A stretch of 64,000 nt of DNA from Aquabacterium olei. GTDB taxonomy: Bacteria > Pseudomonadota > Gammaproteobacteria > Burkholderiales > Burkholderiaceae_C. The stretch is from contig NZ_CP029210.1 of NCBI RefSeq assembly GCF_003100395.1, positions 2,790,001 through 2,854,000 on the forward strand. The letters run 5' to 3'. The translations under genes and the position numbers were made by a program. The notes beneath the pieces were generated by a model. That model made no database searches, was not told the origin of the DNA, and was given only the letters and a program-made list of their open reading frames with translations. Positions 8,206 through 17,475 of the stretch are shown piece by piece (the stretch's first letter is position 1; each line of letters opens with the position of its first letter).

Positions 8206-9071
8206 GCGACCGGGTGCACCACCGTGAGCCAGGCGAGCAGCCCCGCCACCTCGGCCAGCTGCTGGCTGGCACCGAGGGTGTCACCCGTGTAGCCGCCCAG
8301 CCGACGGCGGAACCAGTGCCAGCAGAAGCCCAGAACCAGCGCCATGGCGAGCAGGCTGCGGCCCAGCGCCGTGCCGAGCGTGCCCGTGGGCCACGACGCA
8401 TCCCACAGATTGAGCCACAGCGCCAGCGCCACCAGCGCCGTGCTGACCACGGCACCGATCACCGTCACGCGGTCGACCTGCAGGGCCAGTGGCTTGGCCT
8501 TGGCGTGTTCGAGGTCGCCGGCATAGCGCAGCACGGTCATCAGCAGCACCGGCACGAGGCGCGAAGCCGCATGGCACCACACCAGCGCCATCATCGACCA
8601 GGCCAGCAGCACGGTGCGGATGTGGCTGGTGTCGGCGCTGCCGAGTTCAGTGTGCAGTGGCGTGGTCAGTGCGGACAGCACCGTGGCCTTCAGCCCCAGC
8701 AGGCCGATCAGACCGAGTGCGCCATAGCTGCCCAGGCGCGAATCCTTCATGATGACCAGGGCGCGCTCACGGTCCACCGCGCCGCCGAGCGCATCGCAGG
8801 TGTCGGCCCAGCCGTCCTCATGGAAACCGCCGGTGAGCCACACCGTGAAGGCCATGCTGAGCACCACGGCCACTGCCGGCGGCCACCAGCCGATGGCGAC
8901 AGCCAGCACGAGCGCCCCGGCCAGCCCGACCAGCGCGCCCACCAGCGGAAAGTAGCGCAGACAGGTCTGCAACCACGCCGGCTCGAAGCCGACCCACGCA
9001 GGCGTGGGCACGCGGGTCAGGAACTGCAGCGCCACGAAGAACAGGCGCAACTGGTGGACGAGGGCTTTCAT
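8202..9071 (-). CDS. cobS: Adenosylcobinamide-GDP ribazoletransferase (cobalamin synthase)
   Basis: A 289-residue polytopic inner-membrane protein. The N-terminal FFVALQFLTRVP is the family signature, and GGFHEDGWADTCDALGG near residues 82-98 is the CDP-alcohol-transferase-like metal site (usually GGLHLDGLADTADG). MKDSRLGSYG follows. Several long hydrophobic segments follow. The enzyme joins adenosylcobinamide-GDP to alpha-ribazole(-phosphate) to give adenosylcobalamin(-phosphate). It sits between cobT and the phosphatase, the two genes that make and trim its other substrate. Confidence 0.94.
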   Translation of the reverse strand: MKALVHQLRLFFVALQFLTRVPTPAWVGFEPAWLQTCLRYFPLVGALVGLAGALVLAVAIGWWPPAVAVVLSMAFTVWLTGGFHEDGWADTCDALGGAVDRERALVIMKDSRLGSYGALGLIGLLGLKATVLSALTTPLHTELGSADTSHIRTVLLAWSMMALVWCHAASRLVPVLLMTVLRYAGDLEHAKAKPLALQVDRVTVIGAVVSTALVALALWLNLWDASWPTGTLGTALGRSLLAMALVLGFCWHWFRRRLGGYTGDTLGASQQLAEVAGLLAWLTVVHPVA

Positions 9072-9098
9072 GCGGGCTGGCGTATGGCGGAGCTCACA

Positions 9099-10157
9099 TC
9101 ATGCGGCAGGCGCGACATCGTCCGGCTGGCTGACGCCCGCCGATTCGAAGCTCGCCATCTCGCACAGGATGCGACAGGCCGAATCAAGCAGTGGCCAGGC
9201 CAGCGCCGCGCCCGAGCCTTCGCCCAGGCGCAGGTTCAGCTTCAGCAGGGCCTGCACGCCCATGTGGGCCAGCATGTCGGCATGGCCACTCTCGTCGGAC
9301 TGGTGCGCAAACACGCAGCGTTGCAGGACGCGCGGCTGCAGGGCCTGGGCCACCAGCACGGCGCTGCTCGCAATGAAGCCGTCGACCACGATGACGCGGT
9401 CGAGCGCGGCCGCTTCGAGCACGGCGCCACACATCGCGGCGATCTCGAGGCCACCCACGGCCGCCAGCACCGCGAGCGGCGCCTGCACATCGGCGTGGCG
9501 TTGCAGCGCGGCCTCGAGCACGGCCAGCTTGCGCGCCAGACCGGCTTCGTCCAGCCCAGTGCCGCGGCCCACACAGCGAGCCAGCGGCAAGCCGGTCAGC
9601 TTGGCCATCAGCAGCGCGGCGGCCGAGGTGTTGCCAATGCCCATTTCACCCAACAGCACCGCATTGCCGGGCAGACTACGCACGACCTCGGCGCCGGCCG
9701 CCATCGCGGCTTCGCACTGCGCGGGCGTCATGGCCGGCCCCTGGGTGCTGTCGGCCGTGCCGGGCGCCACCTTGCGCACCAGCAGACCCGGGCGCGGCGC
9801 GATGTCGCGGGCCACGCCGGCGTCCACCACGGTGAGCGCCAGGCCGTGCTGGCGGGCCAGCACGCTGACAGCGGCGCCGCCAGCCAGGAAGTTCTCCACC
9901 ATCTGCCAGGTCACGTCGCTGGGAAAGGCCGACACGCCGCGGGCGGCCAGGCCGTGGTCGGCGGCGAACACCACCATCTGCGGCTGGGTCAGGCGGGGTT
10001 GTTCGCTGTGCAGCACCAGACCGATCTGGCGGGCCAGCGCTTCGAGCTGCCCCAGCGAGCCCAGCGGCTTGGTCTTGTGGTCCAGCAGGTGCTGCAGGCG
10101 GGCGGCAAGCGCGGGCTGGGCGAGGTCGGCAATGGCGTCGAGGCGGGTGAGGATCAT
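9099..10157 (-). CDS. cobT: Nicotinate-nucleotide-dimethylbenzimidazole phosphoribosyltransferase
   Basis: A 352-residue cytoplasmic enzyme that activates the lower-ligand base to alpha-ribazole phosphate. Visible signatures: KPLGSLGQLEALARQIG near the start, ADHGLAARGVSAFP, the EMGIGNTSAAALL segment, and near the end GEGSGAALAWPLL carrying the catalytic Glu, then CEMASFESAGVS. Length equals that of Salmonella CobT. It lies 27 bases upstream of cobS and 39 bases downstream of cobQ in the same operon. Confidence 0.95.
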   Translation of the reverse strand: MILTRLDAIADLAQPALAARLQHLLDHKTKPLGSLGQLEALARQIGLVLHSEQPRLTQPQMVVFAADHGLAARGVSAFPSDVTWQMVENFLAGGAAVSVLARQHGLALTVVDAGVARDIAPRPGLLVRKVAPGTADSTQGPAMTPAQCEAAMAAGAEVVRSLPGNAVLLGEMGIGNTSAAALLMAKLTGLPLARCVGRGTGLDEAGLARKLAVLEAALQRHADVQAPLAVLAAVGGLEIAAMCGAVLEAAALDRVIVVDGFIASSAVLVAQALQPRVLQRCVFAHQSDESGHADMLAHMGVQALLKLNLRLGEGSGAALAWPLLDSACRILCEMASFESAGVSQPDDVAPAA

Positions 10158-10196
10158 GGAGTGAGCGAGATCAGGAAGGGGCAGACCGCGCGCGGC

Positions 10197-11684
10197 TCAG
10201 CGCGTGTCGAGCAGGTGATGCAAGGCGCCGGGCGCCATGTGGTGGTCGATGAAATCGGCAAGGCCATCCATCACGTGGTCGAGCACCGGCGCGTCCTGCC
10301 CGAACAACGCGCGCATCGCGGTCGCGTCCTCGAACAGGCCGTGCAGGTACAGGCCCAGCACGGGGCCGCGCTGCCAGCCGAGGGGCTGCCCGCGCGCGTC
10401 GTGCAGCACAGCGGTGGTCGGGCTGGTCGCGCTGACCCGGTGGGTGCGGCCATGGTGAATTTCGTAGCCGCGCACGGTGAGGCCACGCAGCGCTGCCCAC
10501 GGCCCGGCCTCGGTGGCGTCCGCCACGACATGCGCCGTGGTCTCGCTGAGCAGCTTGCGATGATCGAAGGTGGTGACGAGGTCCAGCAGGCCCAGGCCGG
10601 GCTCGCGGACCACGGGCTCGCCTTCGATGCCATCGGGGTCGCACACGGCCGCCCCCAGCATCTGCAGGCCACCGCAGATGCCGAGCACACGCCGGCCGGC
10701 GCGCGCATGGGCCACGATGGCGTCGGCCAGGCCCTGTGTGCGCAACCAGCGCAGGTCGGCCCGTGTGTGCTTGGAGCCGGGCAGGATGACCCAGTCCACG
10801 CCATCGAGGTCACGCGGATGCCGCGCCCAGCTCAAGCGCACGCCGGGTGCGCCGCGCAGGGGCTGGAACTCGTCGAGGTTGCTGAGCCGCGGGTAGGCCA
10901 CCACGGCCACGCGCAGCAGGCCCGACACGCCAGCGCCCGTGGGGGCGTCGTCGAACACGCCATCCTCCTCGGGCAGGCCGTGGCCGCGCCACATGGGCAG
11001 CACGCCCACGGTCGGCACACCGGTCAAAGCCTGCAGTTGTTCAGGGCCCGGCGCGAGCAGGGACGCATCGCCGCGGAACCGGTTGAGCACGAAGCCCCGG
11101 ATCAGTGCGCGCTCGTCGGGCGGCAGCAGCTGGTGTGTGCCATAAAGGTGGGCGAACGCACCGCCCCGGTCGATGTCGGTGACGAGCAGACAGGCGGCAC
11201 CAGCATGGCGCGCGGTGCGCATGTTGACGTAGTCGCTGCTGTGCAGGTTGATCTCGGCCGGCGAGCCCGCGCCTTCCATCACAACCACGTCGTGCGACGC
11301 ACGGAGTTCATCGAGCGCCTGCCGCGCGTGCGGCCACAGGGCCTCGCTGCGCTCGCGCCACGGGATGGCACGCAGGTCGTCGCGCACCTCGCCCATCACG
11401 ATCACCTGGCTGCCGGTGTCGTGCTCGGGCTTGAGCAGCACCGGGTTCATGCGCACATCGGGCACGGTGCGGGCGGCCAGCGCCTGGAAGTACTGCGCGC
11501 TGCCGATCTCGCCCGGGGCACCGCACAGACCGGGCACCACGCGGGCGTTGTTGCTCATGTTCTGCGCCTTGAAGGGCGCCACCTTCAGGCCCTGCCGGGC
11601 ATACCAGCGGCACAGGGCCGTCGCCAGCCAGCTCTTGCCCGCGCCACTGGTGGTGCCCAGCACCATCACGGTCCTGGCCGTCAT
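10197..11684 (-). CDS. cobQ: Cobyric acid synthase
   Basis: A 495-residue cytoplasmic amidotransferase that amidates adenosylcobyrinic a,c-diamide at positions b, d, e and g using glutamine. The dethiobiotin-synthetase-like P-loop GTTSGAGKS is at residues 10-18, FKAQNMSNN follows, and the class I glutaminase Cys is in GICGGLQMLG near residue 335. The reading frame is open farther upstream, but the ATG at 11684 is right: it gives the conserved start MTARTVMVLG and overlaps the stop of the previous gene in an ATGA. Confidence 0.95.
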   Translation of the reverse strand: MTARTVMVLGTTSGAGKSWLATALCRWYARQGLKVAPFKAQNMSNNARVVPGLCGAPGEIGSAQYFQALAARTVPDVRMNPVLLKPEHDTGSQVIVMGEVRDDLRAIPWRERSEALWPHARQALDELRASHDVVVMEGAGSPAEINLHSSDYVNMRTARHAGAACLLVTDIDRGGAFAHLYGTHQLLPPDERALIRGFVLNRFRGDASLLAPGPEQLQALTGVPTVGVLPMWRGHGLPEEDGVFDDAPTGAGVSGLLRVAVVAYPRLSNLDEFQPLRGAPGVRLSWARHPRDLDGVDWVILPGSKHTRADLRWLRTQGLADAIVAHARAGRRVLGICGGLQMLGAAVCDPDGIEGEPVVREPGLGLLDLVTTFDHRKLLSETTAHVVADATEAGPWAALRGLTVRGYEIHHGRTHRVSATSPTTAVLHDARGQPLGWQRGPVLGLYLHGLFEDATAMRALFGQDAPVLDHVMDGLADFIDHHMAPGALHHLLDTR

Positions 11685-12838
11685 GCCGGTCGGTCCTTGT
11701 CCAGGTACCGGTGGCCGTCGGGCTGGCTCGGGCGCCAGCTGGCCAGCGCGTCGCGCAGCACACGCTGCGCCACGGGCGCCTGGACGCTGAGCCGGAACAC
11801 GCCGGGCAGTCCGAACGCCGTGGCGTCGCGCAGCCGAATGCCGCGCGCACGCAGCCCCGTGTTGAGCTGCGCAGACCAGTCCAGACCGGCCTCTTCGGTG
11901 GCGCGGTGATGCAACCACGGCGGCGTGGCGAGGAAGAACGGCGTGTCGGAAGGCGCGCAATGCCAGCCGCGCTCTGTCAGCATGGCCTTCTGCATCGCCG
12001 CCCATTCGGCCAGCGTCAGGCGCGCATCGGCCAGCCAGCTCTGGACGGGCTCGGTGTGCCAGGCGTGCAGCAGGGCCACGCCCTCGGCCGACAGCACCCA
12101 GCTCGGCGCCAGAGCGGCCACCGACCGGGCCACCTTCGCCTGCCATGAGGACGTGGCCAGGTCTTGAGGCAGCCCGGGCGCCTGCATGGCCCCGGCGCGC
12201 ACGCCCGTCACGCCGAGCGCCTTGTTGGGCGACCACAGTTGCCAGAAACGCGATGCGCTGCGCGTGACGACGGGGTCTTCTCCGCGCAGACGCAGCGGCG
12301 TGTAGGCGCGGTCCAGCGCCACGATGAGGGGCGCGCCCGCATCCAGCGCGGCCACCAGGGACTGCACCGTGTCGGCCGCCAGACTGGCCCCCGTCGGGTT
12401 GTTCGGGTCACACAGCCAGCACAGCACCGGCTCGCCGTCATGGCCTGGCCGCTGCACGGCCTCGCACAGCGCCGGCTCGTCACGCCAGCCCCATACCGTC
12501 ATGCCCAGCGCTTCGGCAGCGGCGCGGTAGTCGCCATAGCCTGGTTCGGGCACCCACACCCGGCGCACGCCCTGAAGCGAGGCCGCCAGCGTGAGCCGGC
12601 GAATGGCTTCCGAGCTGCCTGCCGTGATGTGGACACCATCGGGTTCACACGCCCATTGAGCAGCGAGGTGGGCCCGCAGCGCGGCATACGCCGGATCCGG
12701 GTAGCGGCGCCGGTCTGCCGTCTGCAAGGCCAGCACGAGCGCATCCGGCAGTGGCAGCGGATTGGCGTTGGTCGAAAAATCCCAGTGAATCGCCGGTCCG
12801 GCGTCCGGCCCGCCGTGCTCCACGGTCCCATCAGACAT
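11681..12838 (-). CDS. cobC: Threonine-phosphate decarboxylase-like PLP enzyme
   Basis: A 385-residue class I/II aminotransferase-fold protein. WDFSTNANPLPLP near residue 19, the DPNNPTG motif near residue 147, and the PLP Lys in SPNKALGVTGVRAG are clear. In cobalamin operons this family (CobC of Pseudomonas, CobD of Salmonella) makes (R)-1-amino-2-propanol phosphate from L-threonine phosphate, the substrate of the CbiB step. The neighbouring gene is CbiB, with an 8-base overlap, which supports this role over a histidinol-phosphate aminotransferase. The naming conflict between species (CobC/CobD) should be kept in mind. Confidence 0.9.
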   Translation of the reverse strand: MSDGTVEHGGPDAGPAIHWDFSTNANPLPLPDALVLALQTADRRRYPDPAYAALRAHLAAQWACEPDGVHITAGSSEAIRRLTLAASLQGVRRVWVPEPGYGDYRAAAEALGMTVWGWRDEPALCEAVQRPGHDGEPVLCWLCDPNNPTGASLAADTVQSLVAALDAGAPLIVALDRAYTPLRLRGEDPVVTRSASRFWQLWSPNKALGVTGVRAGAMQAPGLPQDLATSSWQAKVARSVAALAPSWVLSAEGVALLHAWHTEPVQSWLADARLTLAEWAAMQKAMLTERGWHCAPSDTPFFLATPPWLHHRATEEAGLDWSAQLNTGLRARGIRLRDATAFGLPGVFRLSVQAPVAQRVLRDALASWRPSQPDGHRYLDKDRPA

Positions 12839-13802
12839 GCGTGTATCCCTCGTACAACCCGTATCCCATTGTCAGCAGCGCCGCGGTCAGCACCACGGCC
12901 CTGCCTGCCCAGCGCAAGGCCTGCGGGGTATCCTGCGCCAGGGGCGCACGCCCCTTGACGTGGAGCGTGTAGACACCCGGCTTGCCAAGCTTCACGCCCA
13001 GCAGGAGCGCCATGGCCCCCATCGGCCAGCCACCGTTGGGCGATGGCGTGCGAACGGCCTCGGCGTGCAAGGCCACCCAGTCAGGCCGACGCCATGCGGC
13101 CAAATACAGCATCACAGCGGTCAGGCGCGCCGGCACCCACGACAGCACATCGTCGACCCGCGCGGCCCACTGCCCCATCCAGCGCCGGTGGTCGCGATAG
13201 CCCCACATGGCATCGGCCGTGTTGGCGAAGCGGTACAGGGCCGCGCCCGGCAGGCCTGCCACCAGAAACCAGCACAGCGGCGCCACCACGGAATCGTTCA
13301 GGTTCTCGGCCAGCGACTCGATCGCACTTTCACGAACCTCGGTCTCGCTCAGTGACGCGGTGTCCCGGCTCACCAGCCGGCCCAGCCGGGATCGCCCGGC
13401 CTCCAGTGACTGGCTCAGTGCATGATCCACTGCACGCACCTCGTCGCGCAACATGCGCCACGCGAGCAAGGGCTTGAACAGCACCCCCAGGAGGGCCCCG
13501 CGCAGCACCGCCTGTTCCAGCGGCGCGTCGGCCGCCGTCAGCACCCCCACGCCAATGTCGAGCGCCAGGGCCACCGCCAGCACCAGCACAGCCCCGAGGC
13601 ACCAGGCCAGGGCCCCGCCCAGCCGCGCCGTGGCCGCCGGCAAGGCCCACAGGCGCGGCCCCAGAGCACCCAGATAGCGCCCCATGGCCACCACCGGATG
13701 TGCCCACGCCGGAGGCTCGCCCCATGCGCGGTCGATGGCCAGCGCCACGCCGAGGGCGGTCGCCAGCGTCACGGTGCCCGACAAAGCGGCAAGGCCCTCC
13801 AT
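12831..13802 (-). CDS. cbiB: Adenosylcobinamide-phosphate synthase
   Basis: A 323-residue inner-membrane protein of the CbiB/CobD family, which attaches aminopropanol (phosphate) to adenosylcobyric acid. The N-terminal AIDRAWGEPPAWAHPVVAMG, the ESLAENLNDSVVAPL block near residues 144-158 and a late SPNGGWPMGAMALLLGVKLG segment are hallmarks. I choose the ATG at 13802; a TTG two codons earlier is possible and lies 2 bases past the cobO stop. The gene overlaps the start of the next by 8 bases. Confidence 0.94.
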   Translation of the reverse strand: MEGLAALSGTVTLATALGVALAIDRAWGEPPAWAHPVVAMGRYLGALGPRLWALPAATARLGGALAWCLGAVLVLAVALALDIGVGVLTAADAPLEQAVLRGALLGVLFKPLLAWRMLRDEVRAVDHALSQSLEAGRSRLGRLVSRDTASLSETEVRESAIESLAENLNDSVVAPLCWFLVAGLPGAALYRFANTADAMWGYRDHRRWMGQWAARVDDVLSWVPARLTAVMLYLAAWRRPDWVALHAEAVRTPSPNGGWPMGAMALLLGVKLGKPGVYTLHVKGRAPLAQDTPQALRWAGRAVVLTAALLTMGYGLYEGYTHV

Positions 13803-13809
13803 CTGCAAC

Positions 13810-14379
13810 TCAGTCCTCGATGCCGCGCTGGGCCGGCACGCCCGCGTCGTAGTGGTGCTTGATCAACTTCATCTCGGTGACGGTGTCGGCCACGTCCACC
13901 AGCTCCTGCGGAGCACCGCGACCGGTCAGCACGACGTTGACGTGCGAGGGGCGGGTCTTCAGCACCTCGACCACGGCCTGCAGGTCGAGCCAGCCATAGC
14001 GAATCGGGTAGGTGATCTCGTCGAGCACGACCATGAAGTGCTCGCCGGCCTGGATGGTGGCGGCTGCCCGGGCCCAGCCGTCGCGGGCCAGTTGCGCCGA
14101 GTGTTCGAGGTCCTTGCTCTTCCAGCTGAAGCCGTCACCCAGGCCCTCGATGGGCACACCGAGCTGCTCGAACACGCGGTGCTCGCCAAAGCGCGCCGAA
14201 GGCACCTTCATGAACTGGTAGATCTTGACGGCCTTGCCGCGGCCATGGGCGCGCAGGGCCAGGCCGAAGGCGGCCGTGCTCTTGCCCTTGCCATCGCCGG
14301 TGTGGATCAGGACCAGACCACGACGTTCGCCATCGGGCTTTTCGACCTGGCGGTCGACCGGGGGGTTTTCAATCTGCAT
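13810..14379 (-). CDS. cobO: Cob(I)yrinic acid a,c-diamide adenosyltransferase
   Basis: A 189-residue BtuR/CobO/CobA-type ATP:corrinoid adenosyltransferase. The P-loop IHTGDGKGKST at residues 25-35, FGLALRAHGRG, and the VVLDEITYPIRYGW segment near residue 115 are all conserved. It adds the 5'-deoxyadenosyl group to cobalt and works both in synthesis and in salvage of imported corrinoids. It is cytoplasmic. It lies 15 bases after cobB and 7 bases before the cbiB start. Confidence 0.95.
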   Translation of the reverse strand: MQIENPPVDRQVEKPDGERRGLVLIHTGDGKGKSTAAFGLALRAHGRGKAVKIYQFMKVPSARFGEHRVFEQLGVPIEGLGDGFSWKSKDLEHSAQLARDGWARAAATIQAGEHFMVVLDEITYPIRYGWLDLQAVVEVLKTRPSHVNVVLTGRGAPQELVDVADTVTEMKLIKHHYDAGVPAQRGIED

Positions 14380-14394
14380 GAGGGACCTCGGGGA

Positions 14395-15711
14395 TCAAGG
14401 TTGAAACAAGGCCGCAATGGCCGCCGGGTTGGAGGGGAAATAGAGGTGAAGGAAGGACGCGAGCAGGCGCCGCTGCCGGTACACCGGCTCGGGCCGACCA
14501 TGGTGCCGCTGTGCGGTGGTGTGCAGGGCGACCGGCGCGTCACCCGAGACCGCGGCGTGGTGAAAGGTGTGCCCGCGCACCGTGCCCTCGGGCAGGGCCG
14601 CCGCATGCAGCCCCAGGTTGACGAGACGTGCCTGCATGGTGCCTTCGCCCCTTAACAGGCCCCACATCGGCGCCCGCAGCCCGGTGACATCGCACAGGCT
14701 ATCGAGCAGCGCCAGCATGCCACCGCATTCCGCCACGATGGGCCGGCCTTCGGCATGGTGGCGGCACACGGCCTCGCGCATGGCGTGGTGGCCGGTCAGG
14801 CGGGTCAGGTGCAGTTCCGGATACCCGCCCGGCAGGTAGAGCGCGTCCACGGCGGGCAGCGTCTCGTCGTGCAACGGCGAGAACATCACCACGTCGGCGC
14901 CCAGCGCGCGCAGCACGTCGAGGTTGGCCGGATACAGAAAGGCAAAGGCTTCGTCCTGCGCCACCCCGATGCGCACACCGTGCAAGGGCCGGTCGGCCGG
15001 CAGGCGGGCTTCGGGCAGGGCCTCGGGTGGCGGCGTGAAGGTCACCGGCGCGGGCATCGCCGGCTGGAGCGCACCCAGCGCCTGCGCAGCACGGTCGAGG
15101 CGCGCATCCAGATCGGCCACCTCGTCGGCCAGCATCAGGCCCAGATGACGCGATGGCAACCCGATGGCCTCGTCGCGCGGCAGCCCGCCAAACCACGTCA
15201 TGCCGGCGGGCAGGCTTTCACGGAGCATCTGCGCATGGCCGGCACTGGCCACGCGATTGGCCAGTACCCCCGCCAGCTGCAGGCCAGGGCGGTAGGCGGC
15301 CAGGCCCAGGGCCAGCGCGCCGAAGGTCTGCGCCATGGCGCCCGCGTCGATCACCGCCAGCACGGGCAGGCCCAACTGCATCGCAAGGTCCGCGGACGAA
15401 GGGGTGCCGTCATGCAGGCCCATGACGCCTTCCACCAGGATGACCTCCGCCTCCTGGGCCGCCGCCCACAGCAGCTGCCGGCAGTGGGCTTCGCCGCCCA
15501 TCCACAGATCGAGCTGCTGCACAGGCAGGCCACAGGCGCGCGACAGGATCATCGGATCCAGAAAATCCGGGCCGGTCTTGAACACGCGCACACGCCGACC
15601 CTGCTGCACATGCCAGCGCGCGAGGGCGGCCGTGGCCGTCGTCTTCCCCTGGCCGGAAGCCGGGGCGCTGATGAGGAGTGCGGGGCACTGCACGGAAGTC
15701 GGCTCGCTCAC
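14395..15711 (-). CDS. cobB: Cobyrinic acid a,c-diamide synthase
   Basis: A 438-residue CobB/CbiA amidotransferase: P-loop SAPASGQGKTT at residues 15-25, FKTGPDFLDP, the LVEGVMGLHDG segment, and a C-terminal class I glutaminase domain with GGYPELH and the nucleophile Cys in AECGGMLAL near residue 325. The frame is open farther upstream, but the GTG at 15711 gives the family start and lies directly after the stop of the ABC ATPase gene; no in-frame ATG fits. The enzyme needs cobyrinic or hydrogenobyrinic acid, whose synthesis genes are not in the window. Confidence 0.92.
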   Translation of the reverse strand: MSEPTSVQCPALLISAPASGQGKTTATAALARWHVQQGRRVRVFKTGPDFLDPMILSRACGLPVQQLDLWMGGEAHCRQLLWAAAQEAEVILVEGVMGLHDGTPSSADLAMQLGLPVLAVIDAGAMAQTFGALALGLAAYRPGLQLAGVLANRVASAGHAQMLRESLPAGMTWFGGLPRDEAIGLPSRHLGLMLADEVADLDARLDRAAQALGALQPAMPAPVTFTPPPEALPEARLPADRPLHGVRIGVAQDEAFAFLYPANLDVLRALGADVVMFSPLHDETLPAVDALYLPGGYPELHLTRLTGHHAMREAVCRHHAEGRPIVAECGGMLALLDSLCDVTGLRAPMWGLLRGEGTMQARLVNLGLHAAALPEGTVRGHTFHHAAVSGDAPVALHTTAQRHHGRPEPVYRQRRLLASFLHLYFPSNPAAIAALFQP

Positions 15712-15712
15712 G

Positions 15713-16495
15713 TCATGATCCTTGCTGCCGCCCACTGACGGGCAACGCCACCCACTGGCCGTCCACCTGCACCAGCCGCACACGCTGATCGAACACTGCG
15801 CACAGCGCCTGCTGGGCATCCGCACTGCATGCCGCACCATGGTGCCGCACGCGGCCGTCGGCCATCACGATCAGCTCGTCGGCCTGCAGCGCCATGTTGA
15901 GTTCATGCAGCACGCTCACCACGGTCACGCCCTGCACGCGCAGTGCCTGCACGGTGTCCAGCCAGTCGGCCTGATGTGGCGGGTCCAGGTGGGCCAGGGG
16001 CTCATCCATCAGCAGCACCGGCGCACGCACGGCCAGTGCCCGGGCCAGCAGGACGCGCTGCCGCTCGCCCCCAGACAGCTCGCCCATGCGCCGGGCACGC
16101 CAGGCCCAACATTGGGTCTGCTGCATGGCGGCCTGCACGGCGATGTGGTCGGCGGCATCGGGCGCGGCCAGCCAGGCCTGATACGGCAGGCGCCCCAGCA
16201 TCACCACGTCCTGTGCACGCAGGTCTTCCCCGCCGGACTCGGCCTGTCCGAGCCACGCCAGCGTGCGTGCGCGCTCGGCGGCAGGCCACGCCGACAGCGG
16301 GCGGCCCTGCAGCCGGACCTCGCCCGTCACGGCCACCAGCCCGCCCAGGGCGCGCAGCAGCGTCGACTTGCCCGCGCCGTTGGGGCCCACCACCGCGATC
16401 CACCGACCGGCGTGCAGGGCCACATCGACATCGTGCAACACGGGCACGCGGCCCAGCTGCACACGCTCAAGGCGGGCCTGCAACACGGGCGTCAT
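15713..16495 (-). CDS. btuD: Vitamin B12 ABC transporter, ATP-binding protein
   Basis: A 260-residue ABC ATPase of the FecE/BtuD branch. Walker A GPNGAGKST at residues 37-45, Q-loop WLGQAE, signature LSGGERQRVLLARAL near residue 139, Walker B VLLMDEPLAHLD and the switch His in VLHELN are intact. The ATG at 16495 overlaps the permease stop (ATGA), so the much longer upstream opening in this frame is not coding. Together with the permease and binding protein it imports corrinoids across the inner membrane. Confidence 0.93.
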   Translation of the reverse strand: MTPVLQARLERVQLGRVPVLHDVDVALHAGRWIAVVGPNGAGKSTLLRALGGLVAVTGEVRLQGRPLSAWPAAERARTLAWLGQAESGGEDLRAQDVVMLGRLPYQAWLAAPDAADHIAVQAAMQQTQCWAWRARRMGELSGGERQRVLLARALAVRAPVLLMDEPLAHLDPPHQADWLDTVQALRVQGVTVVSVLHELNMALQADELIVMADGRVRHHGAACSADAQQALCAVFDQRVRLVQVDGQWVALPVSGRQQGS

Positions 16496-17475
16496 GCGGA
16501 TGCCTCCATGCGATGCATGCGCCACAGCAGGTAGATGCCGCCCAGCACCGCGGTCAGCACCCCCACAGGCAGCTCCTGAGGCGCGATCACGAGTCGGGCC
16601 ACGGTGTCGGCCGCCAGCAGCAGCAGCCCACCGGCCAGCGCAGACAGCATCAACACCGCGCCCTGGGTGCCCGGCACCCGACCGCGCACCAGGTGCGGCG
16701 CCACCAGTCCCACGAACGAAATCAGGCCCGCCTGCGCCACGGCCGTGCCGGTGGCCAGCGCCATCGCGCCCACCAGCCACACCCGCACCGCCCCCATGCG
16801 CACGCCGAGGCTGCGCGCGGTGGCGTCGCCCAGGCTCAGGGCGTCGAGCGCACGCGCGCCGCCCCACGCCACACACAGGGTCAGCGCGCACACCGGCGCC
16901 ATCACCTGCACGGCCGACCAGCCCAGAAAGCCCGTGGTGCCCAGCATGAAGGCCTGCATGGCCCGCATGATGTCGGGCACCAGCAGCATGGTGAGCGCGC
17001 TGCACGCGCCCAGCACCACCCCCACGACCACGCCCGCCAGCAGCAGACGCAACGTGTGCTGTACGCCGCGTGCCAGGGTGAGGGTCAGCAGCACGGCCAG
17101 CACCGAGCCGGCGAACGCCGCGCCGGTCAACCCGAGCCGCACGGCCCAGCCGGTGGCCGCGGGCCCCACGCCCAGCGCGGCCAGACAGGCCGCCACCCCC
17201 AGGGCCGCCCCGGACGAACTGCCCAACAGGTATGGATCGGCCAGCGGGTTGCGGAAAAGGCCCTGCGCCACCGCACCCGCCAGCCCCAGCAGGGCCCCCG
17301 CCAGCCACGCACCCAGACCACGTGGCGCGCGGATGTCCCACAGGATCTGACGGGCGAGCGCATCATGCTCTGCGCCGAACGGCACGGACCACCCGGTGCT
17401 GCCTGCCATCAGGCTCACACCCAACAGCGCCACCGTCAGCCCGACGAGCACCCCGCCCCAGCGCCACGCACTCAC
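16492..17475 (-). CDS. btuC: Vitamin B12 ABC transporter, permease (FecCD family)
   Basis: A 327-residue integral membrane protein of the BtuC/FecCD family with about ten hydrophobic segments. The IRAPRGLGAWLAGALLGLAG stretch near residue 50, NPLADPYLLGSSSGAALG near residue 77, and the late FVGLVAPHLVR and LPVGVLTAVLGG segments are family signatures. I choose a GTG at 17475 because it overlaps the upstream stop as GTGA; a start 13 codons earlier is open but would overlap the binding-protein gene by 43 bases. Confidence 0.92.
   Translation of the reverse strand: MSAWRWGGVLVGLTVALLGVSLMAGSTGWSVPFGAEHDALARQILWDIRAPRGLGAWLAGALLGLAGAVAQGLFRNPLADPYLLGSSSGAALGVAACLAALGVGPAATGWAVRLGLTGAAFAGSVLAVLLTLTLARGVQHTLRLLLAGVVVGVVLGACSALTMLLVPDIMRAMQAFMLGTTGFLGWSAVQVMAPVCALTLCVAWGGARALDALSLGDATARSLGVRMGAVRVWLVGAMALATGTAVAQAGLISFVGLVAPHLVRGRVPGTQGAVLMLSALAGGLLLLAADTVARLVIAPQELPVGVLTAVLGGIYLLWRMHRMEASA

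Noticed and set aside
8214..11909. Plus-strand opening of 1231 codons across the cobS-cobQ region.
   Set aside because: Cobalamin genes on the minus strand have conserved motifs throughout; the opening is their shadow.
11684..12236. N-terminal extension of cobQ by 184 codons upstream.
   Set aside because: The extra sequence runs through the cobC coding region in another frame; the conserved MTARTVMVLG start and ATGA overlap fix the start at 11684.
16495..17341. N-terminal extension of the BtuD frame.
   Set aside because: It overlaps the permease gene and has no ABC features before residue 1 of the chosen start.
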